Source: Allantophomopsis cytisporea (lineage: Eukaryota; Ascomycota; Leotiomycetes; Phacidiales; Phacidiaceae). From it: a DNA stretch of 64,000 bases. Positions 46,686 through 59,440 of the stretch are shown here, in pieces. The stretch covers positions 806,001 to 870,000 of the forward strand of contig CP103021.1 of the NCBI GenBank assembly GCA_024752435.1. Direction: 5' to 3'. The first letter of the stretch is position 1, and every line of letters starts with the position of its first letter. The notes below the pieces were generated by a model. That model searched no databases, had not been told where the DNA came from, and saw only the letters and a list, made by a program, of their open reading frames with translations. The position numbers were made by a program, and so were the translations under genes.

Positions 46686-49600
46686 ATGGGTAGCTTCAAT
46701 TTCAAATGGTGAGTTAACTCGTGAGCAATTATGAGAGGGGATTGTCCGTCACGGCGACTGTGAAGTGCTTTACTTGCTACTTGTCCGCAGAAACTGAGAG
46801 ACTGCGTGAAACACATACTCTTGCGCAACGTACAGTTGCAATAAAATTGTTTGGTGGTTCAGCAGGCAGCAGGTATTCTTTTTGTATTCAGAGTCGGGCG
46901 CGAAAAGTCCAGCAGCAAGATATCGTCAGTAAAACTAATGTCATCTTCCTGTGCGTTAGGGAACACCCAGCGACCGATGTCTACGTTACTGGCACATTCG
47001 ACAACTGGTCAAAGAGTGAGAAGCTCAACAAGACCGGTCATGTCTTCGAAAAGACTGTCACTCTCCCCGACTCGTCCAACAAGATCTATTACAAGGTACG
47101 TCGCTTTGTCTGACCATCTGTGTGTAAATTCTCGCAATCAATGCATCCAGTGACAAGTACAAAATCCAAAGTACTTTACACTACTTATTGCGCCAGCATA
47201 TCTCCCTTCCTCTGGACAAAATGGAGGTCATCATCATTGTTTTTGTAGCCTCAATTGCACTCATGCACACACATCATGGCAGCTTGTCAGCGATGGCGAG
47301 CTTTCTTTTCTAGTGGAATGCTCTAAACCCAAGGAACGTGCGCTCGCACGCTCTTGGGAAAGCAACCGAACGCTGTGGCCACAAAATGACGCACAAATTC
47401 TCAGTTCAGCTTCTGTCCTCGAGCGGTGAGCCGTACTAAATGGTACAATTTTGTGCCTCCTGGTGCACACTAGGCTTGTCAGCAGACGTGGACTTTGGTC
47501 AAGAGTCACTACGCACTGATTCTTTGCTTTTACGCGGGAGCTCCAACCCACAACTGCCACCATTGCCTACCAACCCGCAAAATCAGTTTGGCCGAGCAAC
47601 CACACCAAAGCTCCGTTCCACGATCTTCAATCCACTTCCTCCTTCCACCCTCCATCAAACCCTTAAATTATTCGCGAACAAGAATCGCTAACAATCCCAC
47701 TCACATAGTTTGTTGTCGACGGAAATTGGATAGTAGACCATACAGCTCCTCAAGAGAACGACGAATCAGGCAATCTGAATAACGTCCTTACTCCAGAACG
47801 AATCTCCAAGCATACGACCCACTCAACACCCGCAGCAGCAGCCGTTATGTCCTCTGCATCTCCACATTCCACTACTGCGGACCTAGCAAAGGATGTCCCT
47901 CTAGAGAAGACCGGCTCCTCAGACCTTCCAGGAGCTTTCCCAGAGACCCCTTCTCTCGATGCCGGTCCATCTGAGCTCTCCGTCAACCCAATCCCCGCAA
48001 CTGAGGGTGCTGGCAACCCAATTAAGCTTGCCCCTGGTGAGAAAGTGCCAGAGCCACATACATTGACCTCGAATACCATCAATTCCACCGTTAGAGATGA
48101 TCCTACTCTTCTCAAGGAGGAGCCAAGGGAGCAGAGCTTTGGTGTAAACCCAATTCCAGCCACTGCTGGCATTGGCAACCCAGTCAAGCTTGCTGCTGGA
48201 GAGAAAGTTCCAGAGTCAAGCACATTCACCAACAACACCGTCCAATCGACTGTAAGCCATGATAAGTCATCTTATGAGAACGGAGCTGGAGGCGCACCAT
48301 TCCTTCCACCTGTTGTTACCCCAGCCAGCGAGCGAGCTGACAATGGCTCTGGTGTCTTTGATGTTCCTGAGGTAACAAAGAACCTGATCCCGGAGTCCAG
48401 CTTGCCAATTGGCACTAGTGGTGAGGGAACTTATGATGCCACTCCAACTATTCAATCTGTTGGTCCACAGAGCACAACTGCCGGCCTCGCTGCTGCTGTC
48501 CCCCTTGAGGCTGAGAGGAGCGCCGAGGCTGAGAGGAGTGCCAAATCTAAGAAGAACAAGAAGAAGAATCAGGCCAGGAAGGCCAAGAAGGCTGGGAAGG
48601 CTGGAAAATCCGATACTTCTGGAAGTTCTAGTCAGTCTGATGAGAGTGTTCCTAAGGTTGTGAAGGAGAGTCAGGCCAAGGCTGGTGCTGCTCCTGAGGC
48701 TAGTGCAATTCCAGCTGAAGTTGCTGACAAGAGTACTTTTGAAAAGGAGCTCCTTAGCGAGGTCCCGGAGGCCCCATCTACTTCTGAAGGTACTGCGGGT
48801 CAGGGAACAGATAAGTCCGAGAAGGGTGTAACTGCCGGTGAGGCTGCTGCCGCCGTTGGTGGTGCCGCTGTTGCTGTTGGTGGTGGTCTTGCAGCTGCTG
48901 CATACGCTGCTAAGGACAAGGCTCTTGATGCCTACAACCACTCCAACGCGACCGGAGCTACCGCTGAGACAACTGACGTTGTTCCAGAGGTCGTCAAAGA
49001 AAGCCAAGCAGAAGCTGGCGTTGACCCAGAAGCCAGTGCTATCCCAGCCGAGGTTGTTGACAAAAGTAACTTTGAGAAGGAGCTCCTCAAGGAGGTTCCA
49101 ACCGCTGCGTCTACTTCTGAGGGCACTGCTGGTAAAGGTACTGAGAAGTCCGAAAAGGCTGTGACTGCTAGTGAGGCTGCGGCTGCCGTAGGTGGTGCCG
49201 CTGTTGCTGTTGGTGGTGGACTTGCAGCAGCTGCTTACGCTGCCAAGGAGAAGGCCGCTGCAGCTCTCAGCAAGGCTAGCACTACTGACACTGCAGCTGC
49301 AGGTACCAGCGAGACAGTTCCAGAGGTTGTTAAGGAAAGCCAGGTAGAGGCTGGTGTTGCTCCAGAGGCCAGCGCAGTTCCAGCTGAAGTGGCTGACAAG
49401 AGCACCTTTGAGAAGGAGCTTCTCAGTGAAGTCCCACAGGCCCCGTCTACTTCAGAGGGAACCGCTGGTAAGGGTACCGAAAAGTCCGAGAAGACCGTAA
49501 CTGCTGGCGAGGCTGCTGCTGCTGTTGGTGCTGCTGCTGTTGCTGTTGGCGGAGGTGTGGCTACCGCTACCATCACAGCCAAGGACAAGGCTGTTGATGC

Positions 49601-50390
49601 TTACAAGACAACTGACCCCACTGGAGCCGCTGAGACTGCTAAGAGTGCTCTCCCAACATCAGTCCAAGAGTCCATCAACTCTATCAACACCCAATCTGGC
49701 ACCGCAACCGCTGTTGGAGGAGTTCCGGAGGTTGTTAGAGACTCCATTGCTGAGTCCGGCAAAGGCCCAGAGGCTGCTGCTTTCCAAGAGCCAGTTGCCG
49801 AGAAGAAGGCCGTGGAGAAGGAACTCTTGAGCGAGCTTAAGCCTGAGACAGCCACCGGTGAACCAGCACCAAAGATTTCGGAGACAGATGGTCTCAATGC
49901 TAGTGCTTCCACTAAGGCTGCTGGCAAGCAGCCAGAGATTTCCCAGGACGCTGCCCCATCTGTCCCAAGCACCTCCACTCAGACTGCTCCTGTGGTCACT
50001 GATGGCGTAGCATCTTCTACCACCGCCAGCACATCCGCACCAACCAAAGACGCTGCCCAGAGTATCCCAAGCACCTCCACTCAGACTGCTCCAGTTGTCA
50101 CGGACGGTGTAGCATCCTCCACCACTGCTGACACATCCGCACCAAAGACTCCAACCAAGGATGCCACTCCAGCAGCTACTACTAGCCCAGCGAAGGACAC
50201 TCTTCCAGGCGTGAACGTCACCGGGGACTCTGCTGCTACTCCCTCCACCCCAGCTAAGGCGGGGACTTCTGCTCCAACCTCTCCATCCAAGGCAGCCGAT
50301 GTTAAGAATGGCACCGATTCTTCATCCGCCAAGAAGAACAAGCGATTGAGTTGGTTCGGTAAGATCAAGGCCAAGTTCCACAAGGACTAA
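46686..50390 (+). CDS. CBM48 (AMPK1_CBM) protein with long repeat region, Crp1/Mdg1-like
   Basis: Three exons, 46686-46708, 46960-47095 and 47709-50390, give 946 residues with matching phases. Introns are long for this genome (251 and 613 nt). Residues about 8-85 form the glycogen-binding-type fold: FKWEHPATDVYVTGTFDNW, KTVTLPDSSNKIYYK and FVVDGNWIVDHTAPQE. Next come two NPIPAT...GNPxKLA-GEKVPE repeats, a lysine-rich patch (KKNKKKNQARKAKK) and three and a half ~111-residue repeats starting VPEVVKESQ. Two STQTAPVVTDGVASSTT copies and a basic end (RLSWFGKIKAKFHKD) follow. The domain order is that of the yeast Crp1/Mdg1 group, one member of which binds cruciform DNA. Whether this protein binds sugar, DNA or membranes is unknown. 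No signal peptide is seen. Confidence 0.88.
48648..49840 (+). repeat. Three full and one partial ~333-bp coding repeats
   Basis: Units start at 48648, 48981, 49317 and 49722, each opening with VPEVV or VPKVV. Full units contain PEASAxPAEV-x-DKSxFEKELL, then STSEGTAG-x-GTxKSEK and a Gly/Ala/Val stretch (AAAVGGAAVAVGGG). The fourth unit keeps only the first third. Confidence 0.92.
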
Positions 50391-53300
50391 AGAAAAGAAT
50401 GCAATAAAATCTAAACGATGAAAATGGGTACACATGGAAACGATTGTTCTACTTGTAAGATATTCATGTTGTGGAGGGGAATGACCGTTAATGTTAGTTA
50501 TGTGGTGGTGGGGTAGTGGTCATGTTTGCTGCAATATTTGTTTGTTTCTGATACCGTTGCGAAGCTCTATGTTTTTCTTCTTTTTCATTTCTTTCTTTCT
50601 TTTACAGGTTGCTAATGGTACTAGCCAGTCCTCTCTGGTTCATTTGTGCGACTTCCTCTTTCTCTATTTCTGCCAGGTTCTTGGGTTCTTGGCTCTTTTC
50701 CCCTCATATTTTCTCTTTCCTAATACCATTTGGGGTTTTTGAAACCTGGCATCGTGTCATATCGCACTGAGAGAATGATGGCTGTATTCTGGTTGGGAGA
50801 AATGTGGTGGTTGAGTTGTATGTGTAGATAAAAGAGAATGTATGACTTGTATATTTGGCTTTCCTATGTGTGAGGTTATGTTAATATTAATGAGTATTTG
50901 CTCCAGTTCAAGAGTTTGACCTCTGAATCATGTTAGTTCATTCTCCGAATTTAGTTTTCGTAATACTCTGAGCGAAACTTGCTTGCTTCATACATGTTTG
51001 ATCTAGTTGAGTCTGTTGATTTCTAGCCTGGATCTGCTTATCATGACGTTTTGTTCGAGTCGGTCATGAATGGGGTCAAGAGACTGCTCAAGCGTGCCAT
51101 GCAGCCTGAGAATTCTGTTTCCAGTTGATCCTAAATTTCTCAGCTTGAGATGACTAATAACAGGGAGAATATATATGGTCACCAGAAACAATAACCAGAA
51201 AGTTATCTTCATGCCGCGTACTTGAGAAATCCTTGTGATAGGTCTGCATAGTATCCTCAGAAGCCGTGTCACACTTCTGTCTATGACTTACGATACCATA
51301 TAAGATAACACTTTATAGAACGAGAAACTACGATATAAGATTGTGTATAACTCTATTATTTCAGTGCCATGAGGTGATTCTGCGAGTAGGTTCATGAAAC
51401 TGTATGGACCTGGACTGGCTATTCAGTTGTAATCTCAGAAGTGGGCTGAAAGCCAAGTATATACGGCGCACAGGCTGTGTGGGCTCTGAACTTATCATCC
51501 AGATATATATCAACACCATACCACAGAAATTTGACGTAGTTGGTATGTGAAGAGTCCACCGATCAGATGGCAGCTTGTAGATGGATGTAACAGAATCAAT
51601 GGAAGAGCACAGCAAAGGTGTTATCTTACGATGATAATCACTTGGTCATGGATAAGATCCCAGTCATCCTAGACCCCTATCCTTGCCTACCTTATCTACT
51701 GAGATAGCATCAAAAATTCCCTGGCCATTTAAATCATAATTGGTTGACTTCTTCAATCTTTTACAACAATGTCTTGTATCATACTGAGCGGCAGAAGAAA
51801 AGCACTCACAATAGGGCTCTATAGTGGTATCAGAAAATAAGGGAATAACTTGGAATTAAAAGAGAGCTGAACGTGAGTAATGCAACGATGAAATGTTGAT
51901 GATAATATATTCAGGACGGAAACTCATTTCATAGACAGACAAGTCTTTGACACTACGGAATAACTTTCACATATATCAACTTCAGCGTGGACGTCTAGAA
52001 CCGCTCGCCTGATCATCTATGGCCGCAAAGAATATTTTGCAATCATTGTCAAGTTCTACGATGCTTCTTCTGCACTGCTGTCTTTGCACTGGCCAGTTGG
52101 CATATGACCACCACTTGATAAGACACCCTGAGAAGTTTCCATCAGAAGCTAGTTACGCATTGCTCCCGTGTCGTGTTTCTCAAATGTTCATCGTATTCTC
52201 GCCCCCTGCAGTTACATTAGTAGATATCCCTAGAAGTCGCGGAGTTTTAATGCCCTGTGCTCTCTGAGGCACTTCGAAATTGATGGTATGAGGATGCGAG
52301 TCACTGTAATAAGAGATAGTTCAAATACGAGTCACTGGTGATCAACATATCAACATAAGGAATCCTTGTATCTGATCCTAATTCGTTTTCTCAAGTACGC
52401 TTAACAATGTCCGCGTAACTGTTATAGATCGCTCTTGCGTTAGACTTCAAGGTTCAGTTGAGACGTCTAAATGGTCTTTTTTCAATGGTAATAGCTGCGG
52501 TAGTGGTGAGGAGCATGACAAAGATGAGGGGTTGATACAGATTACATTTTCAAGACAGAGAACACACCTGAAAGTTTTGTGGAACGAACTGCAAACTCTG
52601 TCTTACCATACCATCCTGCAAGTGCCCCTGCAGAAGAACTCAAAGACCAGTGTACTTGTCTCCCTAAATCAAGCACGATGATTTGCTTCGGCAGAAGGAT
52701 AAATCCCAGCCACGAAGATAAGCATTCGTGTTGATGGTATCCATTTGCCTCTATAAATTGAAATGGAACTCGACTTTGGACACAACAACACCATCAAAGT
52801 ATGAGGAAAATCTTATGGCAGTGATGAAACAAGAGGTGTGATATTAGAAAGTACTGCATTTCCTGGTTACAGAGGAGATTTCCTTTAGATATCAGATATG
52901 ATGGAGGTTCGGGGCCAGCCGATTAATGAAGAACAATGCACACATGGTTGCTCTCCATTTTGCAGATACGAAGATTGTGAGGTGTCGAAGCGTAATTATC
53001 TATACAGAAAATAGAATAATATTGCATGTTCGAGTTCGTTGCTAAGAAGGAAGGTGAACAAGATCCGAATAGGACCTGAACTGGGGTTTGCGTTTAAGCT
53101 TAGCTTATGCTGCTGTTTGCGTTCAGCGTCGCTGACAATCCAACTCAAATCATGGAACACTTGCATCCCATTCACAGACGTATGGTCTATACTATATAGA
53201 ATTGAAAGTTGAGTATTGAGTCCACGCCTGTCGTATGAAAGTCACACATCAGTACGTAGAAGATAGTAATTTCCCATAGCTGCTAGTAATCACTTGTCAT

Positions 53301-55581
53301 TGTTTTGACTATAAAAAATGAAGAAATTTCTTGGGGCGATTGATACACCCGCTATACGAGAGACATTGTAGGTACTTACGTGCTGAAGATTCTTAATAAC
53401 TACATTCACTTGGCAATGTCTAAATCAAGATCCGAATACCGAGACAGGCCAGGACAATATAACCATCAACATGGATTTTATCTTGATTTAGATGTGGTGA
53501 AGAACCTGCAAGCAGCAAATTGACAAGGGTATAGATTAAGTGACCGGAATCAAAGGGACATAATCTTAGGGCATAGAGAAATATATCGATGAGATTGTAT
53601 TTGCAGGAGCAGCTACAAAAATTTCGCAGCAATGTTAGCGTTATGTTCGGCAGCTCCGTCATTCATACTTTCTTTCAAGTTCACGGGCAGAGCCAGTGTG
53701 AACATCTTTGGAGGCTCGAGTATGTTGGAAGTACCGTATGTATATGCCCTTGTATACTCGGTACTCGTATGCAGCATTGACCTTCGAAGATTCTCGAATT
53801 TCAGTAGATTCATCTTCCTTTTCGAGTGCTAATGATATCGTCTCCAGAAATGAGTGAGGTAATAACCGCAAGTAGATATCTACTCGAGGTCGTATTGAGC
53901 ATATCCCCGACAAACCCCTGCAGCCATCAATCCAATTAAACCGCAAGCGACCATCAACCTCACACTCGGACTTTGCAGAGTGCGATGGTGGAACTGTTAG
54001 CGTGCAGACATGCTGCATCGCGCATGAGTTCTCTGGAGAACGAGAACGCAGCGTGTGTATCATCAATTGTCCCCGACAACGAAACCCGCACACATCATGC
54101 CAAGAGGGTACAAGATTCAGGGTGTAAGGATACCAATCAACTCGTTGAGCTGCCAGCATCCTAGAGAAGTATAGTTCTTATCGACAAGAAGTCCTTTCAA
54201 CAGCAGGACTTGGCAAATGTCACCCCTGCCCTTGTCGAAATCTTAAAAGTGCCTCCTCCATGTCGCAGTATTAATACAACTCTTCGCGAGACAGAAAGTG
54301 GCATCTAGCCTAGGACATCGCCTGGCGCCGGCAACGTCTAGAGACTTGTGTGAACAATGTGCGAAAATCATGGGATTGTCAGCGGGGACCTTTCCGTATT
54401 CCAGATGTCATGTCAAAGGACACGAATCGATGACGGTGGGGCGGCTGTCTTCTTGCTGTTTTTGACGCAAAGACTTGCTGTGCAGAACGCAAACGGTCGC
54501 TATGCCGCCTTTCTGCTGTGTGGAGTGTAGATCGGAACTATTCAACGGCAACGGCTTGCTATAACTTTAAAGTAGGCGCGGGAGGGATGCAGTAGGAGCA
54601 TGTCATGATGCAAACGGTTCTTCGCTTATGGCGTTAATTCACTGACATGGATAAGCTCTGCATGTTGAGCAACATCAGATTGTGTGAATGTTTTGCTGCG
54701 AGATACGTAGGCTGGTATTGAGCTTGAATGGAAGACATGCCAGTTGAAACTTGACATTCTTTGGGTCAGACATGCGCGTATGGTATATGTCAGATAGGAA
54801 GCAAAGGCAAATAGAAAGGCATAGAGTATGCGCAAAATGACGGAGAACGCAAGGTAATCAAACTCCATTGAGCTCTCGACTTTTTCGCCCTGGGCCTAAG
54901 CTTTATACTTTCGGAAGGTGTACAGCTACTCGTCTAGATATCTCCCACATCTGATCGCTGACAGGGAAGGTAATGGACCTCCCATATTCGCTTGCTAACG
55001 CTATTTGGGTAAAGGTGTCTTCATGCCTTTTTTTACACGGTCGCCCTGGAACCTAGCTGGATGGCAATCCTTGGCAAGCCTCATGATATCCAGGCATACT
55101 CTAAATAGAGTTGGTGGATCTCCTCCATACCCCAGACGACGTCAACCTATCTTATCGAGTGCAGAGGAAGGGATACTTGGTGGCTGACCGGGAGGCTTGA
55201 GATTTGGAAGGATTGCTAACATCTGAATCAGCAATGAACTCTTTCTATGTACCGATGGTGACATGGCCGCATCAAGTCTATCACAAGTGGTCACTGACGA
55301 GTCTATCAGTTGAGTTTGTCTGTTTCCTTTTTGTTACTTCTTTGCCCCCTCATCACCAAATTGTCGCGTCTTGGCTCTTCGTCGTCGTTTTGTATTTGTA
55401 CCTCCTCCATCCACCTCATTCAAGATGTACTTCTCTTGCACTACCGATCATTATACCCTTATCCAAAACATAAAAAAACAAAATATTCCAAAGACCTTTC
55501 AATAAGTCCTTCCCTGGCATCTGTATCCTGAGAAGTACAGAGGATAGCCCAACAGCTATCAAGTGTATAGATATACATATC
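50391..55581. other. Gene desert, 5.2 kb
   Basis: The first 500 bases are T-rich 3' flank. Beyond that only short frames occur. One at 52019-52267 starts MAAKNILQSLSSSTMLLLHC, weakly like a signal peptide, but its tail is not protein-like. The last 200 bases are CT-rich leader of the b561 gene, including a TATA-like tract and a CATaaaa-rich stretch. Confidence 0.5.
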
Positions 55582-56441
55582 ATGGCTAGCAAGATGAAGT
55601 ACGCGTTGGTTCTTGCTCTTGCATCACTTGGTAAACTCTCTCTTCACGAATCATCAAACTTTTTTAACAATTAAATCCAGTTGCACCGGCAGCAGCATGG
55701 CACTACAATCCTTACCTCGTGGCCCACGCATCAACAGGATCAGTAGCTTGGGTCTTTCTCATCCCACTCGGTGCTATCCTCTTCACACGATCAAGATACC
55801 CTGAATCCAACTCAGCGGACCACCCCGCAATCCGCAAGGTTCGCAGAAGCGTGTTCTGGATTCATACCAGCATCCAAACACTTGGTGTCATGCTCGCCAT
55901 CGTCAACTTCGGTCTAGGCACCTACATCGCAGTCAAGTACCACAAAGAGCTGACCAACCCACACACCATCATTGGTACCACCATCTTCATCCTCATGTTT
56001 GTGCAGCCACTGCTTGGCTTCGTCCATCATCTGCGTTTCAAGTCCCTCAGCCGCAGCTCGAAACTGCCTTCTCCGGCACCATGTGACAAGTGTATATCAT
56101 CTAGCTGGACGACTTCAGGACTTGTCCATCGTTGGTTTGGCCGTGCTATCGTTGTCCTGGCAATGATCAATGGCGGTCTTGGTTTCCAGCTCGCTGAGAA
56201 GGTGCCTAAGATATATAGCCGGCAGGGAGAGATTGCTTACGCGGTTATGGCTAGTGTCATGTTCGCAATCTGGATGAGCGTCGTGTATATTGGGTATCGC
56301 AAACGTCAACAGAGAGTTGCAAAGGCAGGCGCCTTGAGAGATCGAACAGGGAGTCAGGACCCCGTCTTCATTACGAATAGCCAACTTCGTGGTTCTTCTG
56401 ATCACGGAGATCCAGAGAAAGATGCCGGAATTGCACAGTGA
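55582..56441 (+). CDS. Cytochrome b561-type transmembrane protein
   Basis: Two exons, 55582-55630 and 55681-56441, give 269 residues; the 50-nt intron has GTAAAC and CCAG borders in phase 1. A signal peptide (MASKMKYALVLALASLVAPAAA) precedes five hydrophobic helices at about 32-52, 71-92, 105-125, 150-170 and 185-207. Conserved His occur in WIHTSIQ, NPHTIIG, FVHHLR and LVHRWFGR, the pattern for two haem b groups in b561/ferric-reductase-like proteins. The tail after YIGYRKRQQR is cytoplasmic and polar. There is no DOMON or cellobiose-dehydrogenase-like domain. It probably moves electrons across a membrane; donor and acceptor are unknown. Confidence 0.87.
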
Positions 56442-59440
56442 TTGGTCCTCCCTCTTGACTTCTGTTCGTACTTTTCCTGGCATGTTTTTGGAATGGACTA
56501 TTTCTTCTCATATCTTCCGTTAGAGTCAAAATATACATAACCACCTAGTTAGTATAAATATTACTGCTAATCTATCCCACCCTGATTATAGTATAGCTTC
56601 CTATTCTTGAGCTCGTTGGAGGGTTTTAGTATTTTGTGAACCTAAGTGGAGTTTCCCGAGCGTATGTGTCAGGTTTGCTAGATCTTAATGATCACGAATG
56701 TGTCTTCAACTGTCAGGTGCAAATATTTCCCACTGCAATTTTTCCAAGGATCTTTACAAACATCGGTTTTCTCTTGGATAGAGGTTTTATCAAAAGCAAG
56801 AAGAACAAAAGAAGAATCAGAGTTGAGGTAAATCAGAGAGCAACAGGTTTCAGTTATCTAATCACTTACAACGATACAAGATTCTATATCCTTCATGAGA
56901 GTAGAGTTTCGGGTACATAGTAATTCGGCTTACAGACTCAGCTCAGAAGTAGAAAAAGTAAAGTGATGCTAGCATATAAAATGCGCTTCTCCAGTCAACT
57001 AGCATTCCCTCACCCACCGTCAGATTTCTGCAATCCGCAAATTTGTCTGCAGAAAGCTCTCAAATAATTCAGTAGACAAGGTTTTAACCAGTTTCTCGAT
57101 GTGCGGTATGTCTTTTTGTGAATTGGTTCCAAGGGATTGCCAGCAGGATATCATGAGAATCAACCACCACTTGAATGCAACCGGTCTTAACTGAATCTCC
57201 GCAACGAGCCACTATGTTCATTAAGTTTACCTAAAGTCATGCATCCGTCCATACTCGATCATTATCCAAAAGAGTTGGTCCTTGCGAATACAATTCTGCT
57301 TCCCTCATTTTAAGACAGAATGGATTAGACCGTGGGGTCTGTTGGCAGCTGGATTCGAAGTTTGATGTGCGTCAAGGAAAGTGGTCACGACATACGCAGA
57401 TATAGACGTATAAGCGCGTTTTGATTGTTTTGGTGAATCCCGTCTGCAAAAAGAAAAACATCAACATGGAGAGAAATTTGCAAAAAGAATACAGACGGGG
57501 CACGCCTCACCGGCTGTACCAGAAAACCCCATGAAGTGATTTTACTGGTTTTACAGTAGTCCTTGGCCTAGACAGGCGAAGATATCGACCCAGCTATATG
57601 ACCATAGAGGGTCGAACCCTGGACTTCGCGATTTCAAGAAATCCGCGAATTTGCAAGGCCCGGCCTATTCCACTAGGCCGAGGAGACATATTAGATCTTG
57701 GGTTGTTTTGGTTTATATAGACCATCTGAGGTACCTGCTTCTATGTGAGTACAGAGGTGTGGCACTCTTAACAGCTTACTTGGGAAAGTGAGAATTCTTT
57801 AACACTCTTGAAGAGCTCGCAGATAAGTATCAAGCACGATATCTACGAATGCAATGCCTTCACAAGTCAATGTTATCCGCACTACAACGTAAGGTTAGGA
57901 ATCATATGGTTATTCCAAGAGAGATAATAATAGACATATGCAAGCACTCAACTTATGAAACACTTGGATTCCCTACGATCTCTCCTCATTCCTATAAAAA
58001 CGGACTTGCACATGCCACTCTATCCAAGCTTTGCCAAGACAATTTCATTCCCACACATTCCAGTGCACAATCGCATGAACTTAACCTTTTTTGTGCTGGT
58101 AGAATAAATACAGAACATAAAAACCATCGAAAGAATACATCTAGGTCTGTATATTGTGATGACCGCGATCAAGATATATTTTGAGTATGGATATCTGTGA
58201 AATTGAGGAAGTGCACAATTCTGAAGTAAGTACAAATTGCATAGGTTTAATGATCGTATGGCTGTCCTTAACAAAGTTCACAGCTCTAAATTACTGTCAA
58301 AACTGTATCTAAATTTGTGGCTATGGATGACTTTACAGCCGTAAATGACTGTACGTCTTCAATACTGCATAGATCTTGAAGGATTTCTACTCACAACCAC
58401 ATAGCTCTCGGCATTAGTCATTCTCAATACCACAAACACAGATATATATTGAAAGCAGTGCTTTTCGGTTTGAACTCACAGTGCGTCAAGAGGTTTGGTA
58501 TACCCGTACGTAACACGCTGCATACACGCGTATTCCACGACAACTCCTAAAGCAAGACCTGCAATTCACTCACTGAATCTCACCAGTACATGCATGCGCA
58601 GCACAAACCTCCTCCATATTCAGCACCAACCACTGTCATAAAAACTCCGCAGATACGCGTGCAGCCAATTTCGTATTGACAGTAGGTAGTAAGAAATGTT
58701 CGTGGTTCGGGATGCGTCGCAGATAAATGAGATGCGGTGCGCGTTACTCGAAATGTGCCGGGCGATGTGCTGTGCAAAGGTACGCGCCCGCTCATCCCCT
58801 GTAACCTGTAAGACTTTTATGCGGCTCGTTATTATCCCACATCTTGCTTTAATATACCGCGAGGTTGGGGCTTTATTCGAAACATATGGAGGTATGGTGG
58901 TGGTGCGATTGCGGTGGCTGGCTGAAGATGGAGGGTTGATACTGGTGTTGATTGAAGCTGGAGGGCAGATTGTTTCGTAAAGGATGGTAGAGAGGAGCGT
59001 TGAATATGAATTGACAATCTAAACGAAGTGTACTGTGAACCTATAGTAAAGTATTCCTTTGTGATAGGGTTATATTAAGATTCATTGTCGAGACAGACTT
59101 ACCTTGCATATGGCCTGATGATCTGATGAATAAACTGAAGAGGTTCTCGACAAATTGAAACAGTCACAGTCACAGTCCAAAAGAGCTCAATAATGCAAAA
59201 GGTTTCAGAAACAAATTCTGTATTTCATATCTCATCGCACATCTTTAATGATCTCCCTCGGAGACCGGGTATTCAGGGTATTTCCGCGTGAAAAAGCAAG
59301 CATGCAAACACCAACCATCAAATCATTAACGTCCTCCACCAAAACCTTTCCCTTCACATCTTTCAAACCGTACAGTTCAATCCAATTCTCGAATCAGCTT
59401 AAATCCGGTTGGCGAACGCCCTCGTCGAGCGAGGGCACTT
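56442..59440. other. Intergenic region, 3 kb
   Basis: Contains the tRNA-like sequence at 57.6 kb and a short inverted pair CCCGTCTG/CAGACGGG near 57438-57498. Frames at 56636, 57849 and 58696 are short and lack support. Confidence 0.5.
57597..57690 (-). tRNA. tRNA-like sequence, degenerate or intron-bearing
   Basis: On the - strand there are an A-box-like GGCCTAGTGG and a B-box-like GGTTCGACC at tRNA-like spacing. Three hairpins are visible: CGGCCTA/TAGGCCG, TTCGCG...CGCGAA and AGGG-TTCGA-CCCT. The ends TATGTCT and GGTCATA can pair as an acceptor stem except for a T:T mismatch. The D-arm is longer than normal and no clear anticodon loop can be assigned, so a working tRNA is not assured. It may be a tRNA pseudogene or a tRNA-derived repeat. 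Confidence 0.35.

Noticed and set aside
47847..50390. Start of the CBM48 protein at the ATG at 47847
   Set aside because: The upstream frame carries the rest of the CBM48 domain through two introns in correct phase, so this ATG is internal.
52019..52267. Possible small secreted effector
   Set aside because: The hydrophobic N-terminus is weak and the rest lacks any structure; no intron signals extend it.
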